Shown here one piece after another: positions 8,656-17,476 of a DNA stretch of 58,142 bases. How positions within the stretch are numbered: position 1 is the stretch's first letter; every line of letters starts with the position of its first letter. The notes beneath the pieces were generated by a model that ran no database searches, was not told the origin of the DNA, and saw nothing but the letters and a program-made list of their open reading frames with translations. Both the position numbers and the translations under genes were made by a program. The stretch comes from Proteiniphilum sp. (GTDB lineage Bacteria; Bacteroidota; Bacteroidia; Bacteroidales; Dysgonomonadaceae), in assembly GCA_028709605.1 (NCBI GenBank), contig JAQVWR010000008.1:1-58142 (forward strand). The letters run 5' to 3'.

Positions 8656-11600
8656 TTATTGATACTCCCCCCAGTGCCTGATTGCGATATCCTCCTCCGA
8701 GGTCCGACAGAACGCTTTGATAAAGGCGCTGGCCAGTCGCGCATTGGTAATGAGCGGAATATTGTAGTCGATGGCGCCGCGACGGATCTTGTAGCCGTTG
8801 GTCAACTCTCTTTCCGTCAAGTTCTTGGGAATATTGATCACCAGGTCGAACCGCTTTTCCGCGATCAGGTCGTTCACCTTCAGCGCCGCTGTTTCATCAT
8901 CCGGCCAGGCCACCAGGGTGCTTTTCACACCGTTCTCCGCCAGGAATCTTTGTGTGCCCTCGGTAGCAAACAACCGATAGCCGTTTTGTTGTAGCAGGCG
9001 ACAGGCGTCCAGCAGGTCCACCTTCGACTTGGTGCCCCCGGAAGAAACCATGATGTTCTTTTTGGGGATGCGGTAGCCCACCGCCAGCATGGAGGTGAGC
9101 AAAGCATCGTCGAAATGGGTACCGATGGTCCCCACCTCACCGGTCGATGCCATATCCACCCCAAGCACCGGATCGGCTTTCTGCAGGCGGGTAAACGAGA
9201 ACTGGGAGGCTTTGATCCCCACATAGTCGAGGTCGAAAGCCGATTTCTCCGGCTTGCGGACCGGGATATCAAGCATTACTTTCGTAGCGAGCTCTATAAA
9301 GTTTATTTTCAATACTTTTGATACAAAAGGAAATGATCTGGATGCCCTCAGATTACATTCGATTACCTTGATAGCATTCTCTTTCGCCAGGAACTGAATG
9401 TTAAAAGGCCCCGAGATATTCAGTGCCTCCGCGATCTCGCGGGTGATCTGTTTGATCCGCCTGACGGTCTGCACGTAAATCTTCTGCGGCGGGAACTGGA
9501 TGGTAGCATCGCCCGAATGGACACCGGCAAACTCCACATGCTCAGAAATCGCATAGGCAACCAGTTCTCCGTTTCGGGCAACCGCATCCATTTCGATCTC
9601 CTTGGCATTCTCCACAAACTCGGAGACCACTACCGGGTACCGATCCGACACTTCGGTGGCAAGTGTTAGAAAGCGCACTAACTCATCCCTGTTGGAGCAG
9701 ACGTTCATAGCCGCACCGGAGAGCACATAAGAGGGCCTTACCAGCAGAGGGAAGCCCACCTCATCCACGAACCGGTAAATTGCATCGAGGGTAGTGAGCT
9801 CCTGCCAGCGGGGTTGGTCGATATGGAGCCGGTCGAGCATGGAGGAAAACTTATGGCGGTCTTCGGCGTTATCGATGCTTGTGGCCGAGGTACCCAGGAT
9901 GTTCACCCCTGCGTTGTCCAGCTTCACTGCCAGGTTATTGGGGATCTGTCCCCCAACCGAGACGATGACGCCGTGGGGGTTCTCCAGTTCAACGATATCC
10001 ATCACCCGCTCAAACGACAGCTCGTCGAAATAGAGCCGGTCGCATACATCATAGTCGGTCGATACTGTTTCCGGATTATAGTTGATCATCACCGATCGGT
10101 ATCCCTCCTTACGAACGGTAGTCAACGCATTCACCGAGCACCAGTCGAATTCAACGGACGAACCGATACGGTAGGCACCCGACCCCAGGACAATTACCGA
10201 CCGGTGATCGCCCAGGTACTGCACATCGTTCTCCGACCCGTTGTAAGTGAGGTAGAGGTAGTTGGTCTGCGCGGGATACTCGGCTGCCAACGTGTCGATC
10301 TGTTTGACTACCGGCAGCAGTCCCAATTTCTTCCGGTAAGAACGTATGATGAGTGGCGATGCGTCGGTGATCTGCTCTTTCCAGATGGCCCTGGCCACCT
10401 GAAAGTCGGAGAAACCCTGTTGCTTGGCGAGCAACAGCTCCTCATCGAAACTGTTGTTGTGTGCTGCACCAAAGTCGACTGTTTCAGGGGAATATTCCTC
10501 CAGCGTTTCCGCTGTAAGCACAATGTGGTACAGTTTCCAAAGAAACCATTTATCAATTTTCGTCAGCTCATGGATCTGATCGACCGTGTATCCTTTTCGA
10601 AACGCCTTGCTGATCACGAAGATGCGCTGATCGGTCGGCTCACGGAGTGCTTTGTCGATGTCATCGATCTGCAGCTCCTTGTTCTCCACGAAGCCGTGCA
10701 TCCCCACGCCGATCATCCGGAGCCCTTTCTGGATGGCCTCCTCAAAGGTGCGGCCAATGGACATGATCTCACCAACCGACTTCATGCTGGAGCCGATCTC
10801 TTTCGATACACCGTTGAACTTACTCAGATCCCAGCGGGGGATCTTCACCACGATATAGTCGAGTGCCGGCTCAAAGAAGGCGCTGGTAGAGCGGGTGACG
10901 GAGTTTTTCAGGTCGAACAGCCCGTAACCCAGGGCCAGCTTTGCCGCCACGAAAGCCAGCGGGTAGCCGGTCGCCTTGGATGCCAGTGCCGAAGAGCGGC
11001 TCAGGCGGGCATTCACCTCGATCACGCGGTAGTCTTCCGACTCAGGGTCAAGGGCGTACTGCACGTTGCACTCTCCCACCACTCCGATATGCCGGATAAT
11101 TTTGATGGACAGCTCCCTCAGTTTATGATACTCCCTGTTGGTGAGTGTTTGCGAGGGAGCCACCACGATGCTTTCGCCGGTATGGATGCCCAACGGGTCG
11201 AAGTTCTCCATGTTGCAGACGGTGATGCAGTTGTCGTATCGGTCGCGCACCACCTCATATTCGATCTCCTTCCACCCTTTGAGCGACTTCTCAATCAGCA
11301 GTTGACGGGAGTAGTTGAACGCTTTACCGGCCAGCGCTTTCAGCTCCTCTTCCTTGTTGCAGAAGCCGGAACCCAGTCCGCCGAGAGCATAGGCAGCCCG
11401 TACAATAACAGGATAGCCGAGCGTGGCGGCGGCCTGCAGCGCATCTGCCATGGTGGTGACGGCAAAGCTTTTGATGGTCTTCACACCGATCTGGTCGAGC
11501 TTCCTGACAAACAGCTCACGGTCTTCCGTATCCATGATCGCCTGCACCGGTGTACCCAATACCGCGACCTTGTATTTTTCAAATATCCCTGTTTTGTAAA

Positions 11601-11949
11601 GTACTACGCCACAGTTCAGCGCGGTCTGGCCGCCGAAAGCCAGCAGGATGCCGTCGGGCCGTTCACGGGCAATCACCTTTTCCACAAAAAAAGGAGTGAC
11701 CGGCAGGAAGTAGATCCGGTCGGCCGATCCTTCGGAGGTTTGTACCGTGGCGATGTTGGGATTGATCAGGATGGTCTCCGCTCCCTCTTCGCGCAGCGCC
11801 TTCAGTGCCTGCGATCCGGAGTAGTCAAACTCACCCGCCTCGCCGATCTTGAGGGCACCCGAACCGAGAACCAGTACTTTCTTTTTTGGGGGGAGCTTTG
11901 TGCCACTCCCCGAGATACGATCTTGTTGCATCGAACTTTCGCAATTCAT
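8656..11949 (-). CDS. carB: carbamoyl-phosphate synthase large chain, first copy
   Basis: 1097 residues, full length, 18 bp downstream of carA. All CPSase modules are visible: ATP-grasp 1 (FGGQTALNCGVVL, GWKEIEYEVVRD, HTGESIVVAPSQTL, EVNARLSRSSALASKATG), the oligomerisation linker, ATP-grasp 2 (RIGSSVEFDWCSVN, NYNPETVSTDYD, EFAGVHSGDAT, ECNLRASRSFPFVSK) and a C-terminal MGS domain (IMVSSGGTKSKVD to the end). The N-terminus carries about 25 extra residues before KVLVLGSGALKIGEAG; a Met at residue 7 is an alternative start. From memory, its first half is very close to the human CAD enzyme, closer than copy two. It is probably the main partner of CarA. Confidence 0.95.
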   Translation of the reverse strand: MNCESSMQQDRISGSGTKLPPKKKVLVLGSGALKIGEAGEFDYSGSQALKALREEGAETILINPNIATVQTSEGSADRIYFLPVTPFFVEKVIARERPDGILLAFGGQTALNCGVVLYKTGIFEKYKVAVLGTPVQAIMDTEDRELFVRKLDQIGVKTIKSFAVTTMADALQAAATLGYPVIVRAAYALGGLGSGFCNKEEELKALAGKAFNYSRQLLIEKSLKGWKEIEYEVVRDRYDNCITVCNMENFDPLGIHTGESIVVAPSQTLTNREYHKLRELSIKIIRHIGVVGECNVQYALDPESEDYRVIEVNARLSRSSALASKATGYPLAFVAAKLALGYGLFDLKNSVTRSTSAFFEPALDYIVVKIPRWDLSKFNGVSKEIGSSMKSVGEIMSIGRTFEEAIQKGLRMIGVGMHGFVENKELQIDDIDKALREPTDQRIFVISKAFRKGYTVDQIHELTKIDKWFLWKLYHIVLTAETLEEYSPETVDFGAAHNNSFDEELLLAKQQGFSDFQVARAIWKEQITDASPLIIRSYRKKLGLLPVVKQIDTLAAEYPAQTNYLYLTYNGSENDVQYLGDHRSVIVLGSGAYRIGSSVEFDWCSVNALTTVRKEGYRSVMINYNPETVSTDYDVCDRLYFDELSFERVMDIVELENPHGVIVSVGGQIPNNLAVKLDNAGVNILGTSATSIDNAEDRHKFSSMLDRLHIDQPRWQELTTLDAIYRFVDEVGFPLLVRPSYVLSGAAMNVCSNRDELVRFLTLATEVSDRYPVVVSEFVENAKEIEMDAVARNGELVAYAISEHVEFAGVHSGDATIQFPPQKIYVQTVRRIKQITREIAEALNISGPFNIQFLAKENAIKVIECNLRASRSFPFVSKVLKINFIELATKVMLDIPVRKPEKSAFDLDYVGIKASQFSFTRLQKADPVLGVDMASTGEVGTIGTHFDDALLTSMLAVGYRIPKKNIMVSSGGTKSKVDLLDACRLLQQNGYRLFATEGTQRFLAENGVKSTLVAWPDDETAALKVNDLIAEKRFDLVINIPKNLTERELTNGYKIRRGAIDYNIPLITNARLASAFIKAFCRTSEEDIAIRHWGEYQ

Positions 11950-11967
11950 TTCTTTGGATTGATTGGG

Positions 11968-13038
11968 TTACAGCATTTTCACAAAATCCTCGAAGAAAAA
12001 ACGGGTATCCGTCGGCCCTCCCGTCGCTTCGGGATGGAACTGCACCGAGAAGAACGGTTTGGTTTTGTGGCGGATCCCCTCGTTGGTGCCGTCGTTCATG
12101 TTTACAAAGTAAGGCTCCCACTCTGCTCCCAGCCGCGACTCATCCACGGCATACCCGTGGTTCTGCGCGGTGATGAAGCAGGTATGGGTTCCCACTTTCC
12201 GCACCGGCTGGTTGTGGCTGCGGTGACCGTATTTCAGCTTATAAGTGTCGGCTCCCGCTGCTTTGGCCAGCAGCTGGTTACCCATGCAGATGCCGAACAC
12301 CGGCCTGTCCTGCTGCAGAGCATTGCGGATATGCTCTACGGTGATCCCGCAATGATCGGGATTACCGGGGCCGTTGGAGATCACCAGACCGTCGTAGTCG
12401 ATCGTGCTGAAATCGTAGTCCCAGGGTACGCGGATCAACCGGAGCTGTTGTGTGAGCAACTCCCGCACAATGTGCAGCTTCACCCCGCAATCGATCAGCA
12501 CCACCGTTTTTTTCCCCTCTCCATATTCGATCACCTCTTTGCAGCTTACTTTTGCCACCAGGTTCTCCTTTTCCGGATCATCATCACCCGCCTCATCCTC
12601 CCGGTCAAAGACAATCTTTCCCAACATGGACCCTTTTTCCCGGAGTACCTTCGTCAGCATACGGGTATCGATTCCGCTGATGCCGGGTACATCCTCCTCC
12701 CGGAGCCAGTCGCCCAGGCTTCTCTTTCCGTTCCAGTGGGAATAGTCGTCGCAGTAATCCTGCACGATCAGTCCGCGGACATGGATCCTGTCGGACTCAA
12801 AAAAATCGGAAATTCCGTTTGTTTCGCTCTGGGCGGGTACTCCGTAATTTCCGATAAGGGGATATGTGAATATTAAAATCTGTCCTTCGTAGGAAGGGTC
12901 TGTCAGGCTCTCGGGATAACCGACCATTGCTGTGCTGAAAACGACCTCTCCCGATGTTCCTTTGGGGGCTCCAAACGATTGTCCGTGAAAAACCGTCCCG
13001 TTTTCAAGGATCAATCGCACCGGCTTAAAAATGTGCAT
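11968..13038 (-). CDS. carA: carbamoyl-phosphate synthase small (glutaminase) chain
   Basis: 356 residues. The N-terminal CPSase small-chain domain shows GEVVFSTAMVGYPESLTDPSYEGQ and SGIDTRMLTKVLREKGSM. The C-terminal class-I glutamine amidotransferase has its nucleophile elbow FGICMGNQ (Cys251) and the VQFHPEA His/Glu pair, so it looks catalytically intact. It splits glutamine and passes ammonia to CarB. First gene of carA-carB-carB with a promoter about 50-80 bp upstream. Only this one small chain is visible for the two large chains. Phrases such as SNGPGNPDHCG and GHRSHNQPVRKVG resemble the eukaryotic CAD glutaminase. Confidence 0.95.
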   Translation of the reverse strand: MHIFKPVRLILENGTVFHGQSFGAPKGTSGEVVFSTAMVGYPESLTDPSYEGQILIFTYPLIGNYGVPAQSETNGISDFFESDRIHVRGLIVQDYCDDYSHWNGKRSLGDWLREEDVPGISGIDTRMLTKVLREKGSMLGKIVFDREDEAGDDDPEKENLVAKVSCKEVIEYGEGKKTVVLIDCGVKLHIVRELLTQQLRLIRVPWDYDFSTIDYDGLVISNGPGNPDHCGITVEHIRNALQQDRPVFGICMGNQLLAKAAGADTYKLKYGHRSHNQPVRKVGTHTCFITAQNHGYAVDESRLGAEWEPYFVNMNDGTNEGIRHKTKPFFSVQFHPEATGGPTDTRFFFEDFVKML

Positions 13039-13391
13039 ACTGCCAAAAATGTTATGTTGAATTGAACCCTTCTGATATCGGAATACAAAGATAGGGAAAA
13101 AATATGTAACGTTTCAATAACCGGACCTTTTCCGGAAATTTTTTTCATCCGGGAACCCTTCCGGCAACATTTTATCAGTAATCAAACGCACTGTATGCAA
13201 TCAGTTAGGAACGAAGTGACCGGGTTTTGGTGCGGGTACGATTTGCGTCTGTCCTATCCTCATCCGCCTGTTATAATGATTTTTCCATATTATTAACAAA
13301 ATTAAATTGGTTTCGACTGTTTATAAAGTATAATTCTATTCAAAAAACATTGCTGGAAACCAGCTCTTTTGTTTTAACCAATTCATACATA
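13039..13391. other. divergent intergenic region (353 bp)
   Basis: Lies between carA (minus) and the glycosyltransferase fusion (plus). It contains the carA promoter at its left end. The stretch 13140-13280 is richer in G+C than the flanks and stays open in the glycosyltransferase frame from 13227, but does not read as conserved protein. No RNA gene was recognised and no clear plus-strand promoter was found. Confidence 0.5.
13086..13118 (-). promoter_or_regulatory. promoter of carA-carB-carB
   Basis: On the minus strand TATCTTTG (13086-13093) is a perfect -7 element, with ATTG (13115-13118) about 21 bp upstream as an imperfect -33 box. It sits 48 bp before the carA start. Confidence 0.55.
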
Positions 13392-15623
13392 ATGAACAAG
13401 ATCGCAATAATCGGGAATTATCCTCCCCGTAGATGTGGCATTGCCACATTTACAAAAGACTTAAATGAAGGATTGAAGGCTAAAGGCGTATCCACCGGCG
13501 TGGTAGCCATGAACGACGGTTTAAACCGCTACAATTATTCTGAAGATGTGGTGTTTGAGATTGAGCAGAATGTGATGGCATCCTACATCAACGCCGCTGA
13601 ATATCTGAACTCGAATAATTTTGATGCAGTGATTGTGCAGCATGAGTTCGGAATTTATGGCGGCTTGAACGGCATACACATTCTCCAACTGCTGAAACGT
13701 TTACGGATCCCTGTAATTACCACGCTACACACCGTGATCGATAATCCCACCGACAATCAGAGGAAGGTGATCAGTGAGCTTGCACGCGTCTCCCAAAAGC
13801 TGGTATGTATCTCCCAAAAAGGCATTGAATTGCTGCGGACCGTGTACGGGATTCCCGCCTCCGGTTGTGTACACATTCACCATGGGGTTCATCATTACAA
13901 AACCAAAAACGTTTCCCATCTCAGGCAAAAGCTGGGAGTAGAAAACAAAAAGGTGTTGCTTACCTTTGGCCTTCTCTCCAGAAACAAATCTATCGAGGTG
14001 GTTATCAAAGCGTTGCCAAAAGTCGTGGAGAAATACCCGAATACTGTCTATATTGTGCTGGGCGCTACTCATCCCCATGTCGTGAAGCATGAGGGGGAAG
14101 ATTATCGGCTCATGCTCATCAGACTCGTAAACAAGTTAAAACTGGAAAAGCATGTGATCTTTATCAATCGGTTTGTCACCAATGAGGAGCTCTTCAGTTA
14201 CCTGGAACTGTGCGATATCTATGTGATTCCTTATCTGGGTGAAAAACAGATCTCCTCGGGGACACTGATCTACACCATGGGAGCTGCTAAACCCATCATC
14301 TCTACCCCCTTCTGGTACGCCAAAGAGATGCTTGCCGAGGAGAGGGGGCTGTTGTTTGACTTTAACAACTCAGATCAGCTGACAGCGCACATCAACGATC
14401 TGCTGGAGAATGAAGACAAAAGGCAAACGATTGCCCGGAATGCATTCAACCTGGCCAAAGAGTGTTATTGGCCCATGATTGGCAAACAGTATTATGAGCT
14501 TACGGACCAGATCATTGCGGAAGACAAAATCAGAGCCATCACTGAGCCATCGCAGGTGATGGAATCAAAGTTTGTCCTTCCGCCCATCAAACTGGATCAC
14601 CTCCGTGTCTTAACAGACTACACCGGTATTCTGCAACATGCCCGGTATAATGTGCCCGACCGAAACCACGGGTATTGTACGGATGATAACGCCAGGGCAC
14701 TGCTCCTGTCGGTAATGCTGCAGAATGAGGTGCAGGATGTGGATGAAGTGACCCGGCTCACCGGCACCTATCTTTCATTCATCGATTACGCTTACAATCC
14801 TGCCATTTCGAAATTTAGAAATTTGATGAATTATGAAAGAAAATGGCTTGATGACCAAGGATCGGAAGACACTACGGGGAGAGTGGCGTGGGCACTTGGA
14901 TACACAACGGCCTATACCGATGTATGCAATTTCCATCATCACGCCAACTACCTGTTCGGGAAGGTGTGGAAATCGGTCGGAACGCTGACTCATCCCCGGG
15001 CGCTGTCATACGCTGCATTGGGATTGGCTTATCACGCAAAAGCGCATGGGGAAGAAGCAGTGATTGAAAGGCTGAAGCATTGTGTAAAGAAGCTGTGCGA
15101 CCTGTTTGATCAACCTATCGGATCGGAATGGCGCTGGTTTGAAGAAAAGGTGAGCTATGCCAACAACCGCATCCCCCACGCATTGATCCATGCCGGGATG
15201 TTGTTGAATGATGAATCGGTGATTCAACGCGGATTGAAGGTGCTGGACTGGCTCATTGAAAAACAATTCCATGATGGCATCTTCTCCCCCATAGGCAACC
15301 ACGGGTGGCTTACCCCGCATGGCAAGGCAGCGTTCGATCAGCAACCCCTCGAGGCCAACGGCATGATCGATGCTTGTCTTCAGGCAGAGGAGTTTGTAAA
15401 GGACGGCACCTATGCCGATTATGCACTGAAAGCATTTTACTGGTTCACGGGAGAAAATGATCGTGGTGAGTCTCTGTATGATTTTGCAACAGGCGGCTGT
15501 CGCGACGGACTGCAGGCAAATGGTGTGAATCTCAACCAGGGGGCAGAGTCCACCATCTCATGGCTGATGTCTCTGATGAGCATCTCGTTTTTTCTGCGCA
15601 ACAAGAATGATTTACTGGTATGA
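13392..15623 (+). CDS. GT4 glycosyltransferase fused to a C-terminal helical (alpha/alpha barrel-like) domain
   Basis: 743 residues from the ATG at 13392; an open frame reaches back to 13227, but the conserved GT4 start MNKIAIIGNYPPRRCGIATF begins here. Residues 1 to about 400 form a GT-B retaining glycosyltransferase: PPRRCGIATFTKDL at the acceptor side, TFGLLSRNKSIEVVIKAL opening the nucleotide-sugar domain, SSGTLIYTMGAAKPIIST near 290. From about 420 a different, helix-rich domain follows with DRNHGYCTDDNARALLL, DTTGRVAWALGY, SYANNRIPHALIHAGM and a Trp/His-rich repeat pattern, resembling six-hairpin glycosidases or epimerases. Convergent with a GH130 gene, and near a second GT4. Probably builds or remodels a cytoplasmic glycan; donor and acceptor are unknown. 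Confidence 0.85.
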   Translation: MNKIAIIGNYPPRRCGIATFTKDLNEGLKAKGVSTGVVAMNDGLNRYNYSEDVVFEIEQNVMASYINAAEYLNSNNFDAVIVQHEFGIYGGLNGIHILQLLKRLRIPVITTLHTVIDNPTDNQRKVISELARVSQKLVCISQKGIELLRTVYGIPASGCVHIHHGVHHYKTKNVSHLRQKLGVENKKVLLTFGLLSRNKSIEVVIKALPKVVEKYPNTVYIVLGATHPHVVKHEGEDYRLMLIRLVNKLKLEKHVIFINRFVTNEELFSYLELCDIYVIPYLGEKQISSGTLIYTMGAAKPIISTPFWYAKEMLAEERGLLFDFNNSDQLTAHINDLLENEDKRQTIARNAFNLAKECYWPMIGKQYYELTDQIIAEDKIRAITEPSQVMESKFVLPPIKLDHLRVLTDYTGILQHARYNVPDRNHGYCTDDNARALLLSVMLQNEVQDVDEVTRLTGTYLSFIDYAYNPAISKFRNLMNYERKWLDDQGSEDTTGRVAWALGYTTAYTDVCNFHHHANYLFGKVWKSVGTLTHPRALSYAALGLAYHAKAHGEEAVIERLKHCVKKLCDLFDQPIGSEWRWFEEKVSYANNRIPHALIHAGMLLNDESVIQRGLKVLDWLIEKQFHDGIFSPIGNHGWLTPHGKAAFDQQPLEANGMIDACLQAEEFVKDGTYADYALKAFYWFTGENDRGESLYDFATGGCRDGLQANGVNLNQGAESTISWLMSLMSISFFLRNKNDLLV

Positions 15624-15760
15624 CGCAAAAGCATCGTCTTCCCATCCATATTCTCCCTTCTTCGAGAAGTGTACACTGTTCCGGCCCTTAACTGGCCTCA
15701 TCACGCATCTGACCGTTCTGCAAAACCACGAGCCGGCATCCTGGCTGTCGGAAGCATGCA

Positions 15761-17227
15761 TCAGGAGTTGAGAATCTTCCCAATCAGTTCCCTGATATCG
15801 ATGGACATAAACCCGGCGCCCGTATCTGACAATCCATATGGAACAATCAGGTGATTGTTGTGCAGGATGGATCCGCAGGAGTAGACTACGTTGGGGACAT
15901 AACCCTCCCTCTCCTCCTCGTTGGGTGCGAGCAACGGTTCCTTCAGGCGGCCGATCTCTTTTGTCGGATCATACAGGTCGAGCAAGGCAGCACCCAGGCA
16001 ATACTGCCTCATCGGCCCTACTCCGTGCGTGATCACCAGCCATCCCTCAGGCGTCTCAATCGGGGCACCGCAGTTTCCCGTCTGGATAAACTCCCACGGA
16101 TACTTTGGCTCCTGTATTTTGACAGGTTGCTGCCAGATATTGATGTTGTCGGAGAAGCCGATATAGCTGTTGATACCATCGATGCGCGATAACATGGCAT
16201 ACTGGCCACGTATCTTCCTCGGAAACAGGGCAAGATTCTTGTTTTGTGCCCCTCTTCCGTGAAGCGGTTTCACCTCAAAAGAGTAAAAATTTTCCGTAAC
16301 AATCATCTTCGGGAGAACCGTATATCCGTCGTAAGCGGTATAGGTAGCATAGTAGATAACCTTTCCGTCATCATCGGTAAAACGTACGAAACGTGCATCC
16401 TCAATGCCTCTTCGTTCCGTATAAGATATGGGGAAAATAACCCTTTCGGAAATATGGGTATCCCGTGAAAACTCTATGCGATAGTGCGAATCGGCCACCC
16501 AGACAATATGATCAACATCTCTGCGTTCCTCCTCGCTCAACGAAGGGCGTGCCAGCACTTCCAGAGCTGAGCCCAGCAGCTCGCCATAAATGAACGTCTC
16601 TTTCAGAGGCTGCATCACCGCGTGGACAATTTCTCCCTCCACACCCATCTCTCGCAGCTTGGTTTCAATCAAAGCCTTGTCGTAGGTATGTCTTTTCACT
16701 ACTTCCGGCTCATCCACATAATGTCCTGTCTGCTCAAAACTGAGTGCTCCGTTTCGATCAATCACGCCGGTGTGAAACACGATACTGGAAATATGTCCCT
16801 CGCCTGTAGCGCGGAAACTGATAATCACACGCTTCGAGCCCTCTTCAAGCCCCGTCTGGTCAGGCGATTCGACAATAGAAGGATTAAAAAATGCTGCAGA
16901 ACTGATCGCATACTCCATCGAGAAATAGGATCCGATCAGCAGTTTTTTATCCTCGCTGATCTCATCCAGTTCGGGGAGCGTTTCTCCAACAATCTTCAGA
17001 GCCTCCCGGTAATGATGTTTGAATTTTCGTGTGAGGTTTCGATGCCGCTTGGAAAACTCACGCAGGGTCTGCATCAATGTCTGACGTGCAATCACCTCAT
17101 CCATCTCAATCACCTTTAACATCAAATCACGGGTCCGTTGTGCCCCAAGATCGTGGAAACGAATGATCACCCTCTTAAAATCAGGATAAAACCTGTTTGG
17201 CAACCTGTTTACAGTTATTCTCATCAT
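15761..17227 (-). CDS. glycoside hydrolase family 130 (mannoside phosphorylase/hydrolase-like), long form
   Basis: 488 residues, longer than the 300-400 usual for GH130 mannoside phosphorylases. The first 90 or so residues are a charged helical extension. The five-bladed propeller part begins with FFNPSIVESPDQ and SFRATGEGHISSI. The acid/base motif RRGIEDARF near residue 287 keeps the Asp of the family, followed by YYATYTAYDG and HGVGPMRQYCLGAALLDL. Family members cleave or phosphorolyse beta-mannosides. No signal peptide, so cytoplasmic. It faces the GT4 fusion tail to tail and the second GT4 head to head (249 bp shared upstream region). Phosphorylase versus hydrolase cannot be settled by eye. 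Confidence 0.88.
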   Translation of the reverse strand: MMRITVNRLPNRFYPDFKRVIIRFHDLGAQRTRDLMLKVIEMDEVIARQTLMQTLREFSKRHRNLTRKFKHHYREALKIVGETLPELDEISEDKKLLIGSYFSMEYAISSAAFFNPSIVESPDQTGLEEGSKRVIISFRATGEGHISSIVFHTGVIDRNGALSFEQTGHYVDEPEVVKRHTYDKALIETKLREMGVEGEIVHAVMQPLKETFIYGELLGSALEVLARPSLSEEERRDVDHIVWVADSHYRIEFSRDTHISERVIFPISYTERRGIEDARFVRFTDDDGKVIYYATYTAYDGYTVLPKMIVTENFYSFEVKPLHGRGAQNKNLALFPRKIRGQYAMLSRIDGINSYIGFSDNINIWQQPVKIQEPKYPWEFIQTGNCGAPIETPEGWLVITHGVGPMRQYCLGAALLDLYDPTKEIGRLKEPLLAPNEEEREGYVPNVVYSCGSILHNNHLIVPYGLSDTGAGFMSIDIRELIGKILNS

Positions 17228-17263
17228 AAAAAAACAATTTTAAAAATTGCAGTGCATCAGGAA

Positions 17264-17271
17264 CAAAGGTA
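17264..17271 (-). promoter_or_regulatory. -7 element of the GH130 gene
   Basis: TACCTTTG on the minus strand fits TAnnTTTG and lies 37 bp upstream of the start at 17227. No clear -33 TTTG was found at the right distance. Confidence 0.45.
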
Positions 17272-17397
17272 ATTTTTTCTAAGTTCATCTCCTCGAATTA
17301 TCCCTTAAAAATGGTTTTTCTGTTTTGCATTCTATCTCTTTTCCCGGGCTTATGCAAACATTCCCATCGATCCGGAGAGAAACTGAGAAAAAAAATG

Positions 17398-17405
17398 TAA
17401 TTTTG
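17398..17405 (+). promoter_or_regulatory. -7 element of the second GT4 gene
   Basis: TAATTTTG fits the Bacteroidota -7 consensus, 72 bp upstream of the chosen start at 17477. The -33 box is not recognisable. The position argues for the ATG at 17477 over the earlier in-frame ATG at 17423. Confidence 0.45.
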
Positions 17406-17476
17406 TCAGCATCCTTCCACCTTTGCCACTATCAGCGGATATGGGTGCCGGAAGAGATGAAAAAACAAATCATCGT

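Noticed and set aside
9814-12876. 1020-codon open frame on the plus strand opposite carB and carA
   Set aside because: It is antisense to two clearly conserved genes, its translation is His/Arg/Val-rich without known motifs, and such frames arise from the codon bias of the real genes.
13227-13391. N-terminal extension of the GT4 fusion to 13227
   Set aside because: The 55 extra residues are not GT4-like, while the conserved start MNKIAIIGNYPPRRCG begins at 13392.
15624-15760. possible small gene or hairpin between the GT4 fusion and GH130
   Set aside because: No conserved frame and no convincing stem-loop with a T-tract was seen.
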